64,000 nucleotides of DNA from Rhizobium leguminosarum. Lineage in GTDB: Bacteria; Pseudomonadota; Alphaproteobacteria; Rhizobiales; Rhizobiaceae. Position numbers and translations under genes: made by a program. Location: assembly GCF_001652265.1 (NCBI RefSeq), contig NZ_LWBS01000066.1, forward strand, positions 72,954 through 136,953, given 5' to 3'. Below are positions 63,813 through 64,000 of this stretch, piece after piece; the stretch's first letter is position 1; each line of letters starts with the position of its first letter. The notes below the pieces were generated by a model. It saw nothing but the letters and a program-made list of their open reading frames with translations, was not told the origin of the DNA and did not search any database.

Positions 63813-64000
63813 TCAGACCCCCACCATCTGCCGAATTTTGCGTTTAAGAGAACCAGGTTCTTTTCCAATTACGGTTCGCCTCGTTAAATATCCGGAAACC
63901 TCATCAACTAACAAAGCAAATGAAACGTAAAACAATATAACAATAGGCGAAAATACAAGAAGGACACACAAATTCGCAAGCACTGTCCCGATTGCGAACT
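63813..64000 (-). CDS. Membrane protein C terminus, cut by the window edge
   Basis: On the minus strand a frame is open from the window edge (base 63998) to TGA 63813-63815. The visible 61 residues contain a long hydrophobic helix (ANLCVLLVFSPIVILFY) and a basic C-terminal tail (GSLKRKIRQMVGV). The stop is five bases before the possible ATG of the ribbon-helix-helix gene, so they may share a transcript. The family cannot be recognised from this part. The AT-rich codons differ from the rest of the window. Confidence 0.45.
   Translation of the reverse strand, partial: FAIGTVLANLCVLLVFSPIVILFYVSFALLVDEVSGYLTRRTVIGKEPGSLKRKIRQMVGV

Overview
The window is about 64 kb of alphaproteobacterial chromosome, most likely Rhizobium (R. 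leguminosarum/R. etli group). This rests on the high-GC coding style, the gene run murB...ddl-ftsQ-ftsA-ftsZ-lpxC-bamD-recN-ligA, an FtsZ with a very long C-terminal linker, an atypical chromosomal flagellin, and several rhizobial mosaic palindromic intergenic repeats (RIME-like). I recognise no rRNA, tRNA, CRISPR array, transposase or integrase.

Layout. 1-377 is the 3' end of murB. 381-9080 is an accessory block between murB and ddl, genes that are neighbours in related rhizobia as I recall them. It holds a sugar-nucleotide epimerase/reductase, a composite repeat, a decayed 3' end of an MFS gene, a short-chain dehydrogenase (SDR), three secreted or lipoprotein-like envelope genes (including an L,D-transpeptidase), a tightly packed three-gene cassette (membrane methyltransferase, stand-alone E2-type acyltransferase, SDR fused to a SEC-C metal-binding motif), an intact MFS symporter and aquaporin Z. 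A perfect 30-bp direct repeat (1627-1656 and 6857-6886) bounds about 5.2 kb of this block.

9354-21210 is the conserved division, envelope and DNA-repair core: ddl, ftsQ, ftsA, ftsZ, lpxC, bamD, recN, a small conserved gene and ligA. The ddl/ftsQ and ftsQ/ftsA junctions overlap, which suggests coupled translation. 21245-34197 is housekeeping and metabolic: GNAT acetyltransferase, DnaQ-like exonuclease, CreA, epoxide hydrolase, a lone CheW, SCO1/SenC, PrmA, a 57-codon small gene, PepP, AzlCD, DUF2164, a polytopic glycosyltransferase-like protein, a RibD-like reductase and PncA. 34527-38973 has a frameshifted EF-hand gene, a small membrane protein, a UvrD/PcrA helicase and a VOC protein.

39402-44179 is the prkA-yeaH-spoVR stress operon. 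Then come a membrane-anchored class III cyclase, an RND efflux pair, an atypical flagellin, an OmpA-type lipoprotein, DUF2000/AraC, an AbrB-type permease, a divergent LysR/aldo-keto reductase pair, an FAD-linked 2-hydroxyacid dehydrogenase, a large AsmA-family protein, a DUF1223 protein, a ribbon-helix-helix protein and a cut-off membrane ORF.

The most unusual items are the SDR-SEC-C fusion and its cassette, the direct-repeat-bounded block that splits the division cluster, the RIME-like elements that hold or touch the stop codons of four genes (and supply the last 13 codons of one), the split EF-hand gene and the duplicated membrane module of the cyclase. All functional calls come from reading motifs by eye; no database search was run.
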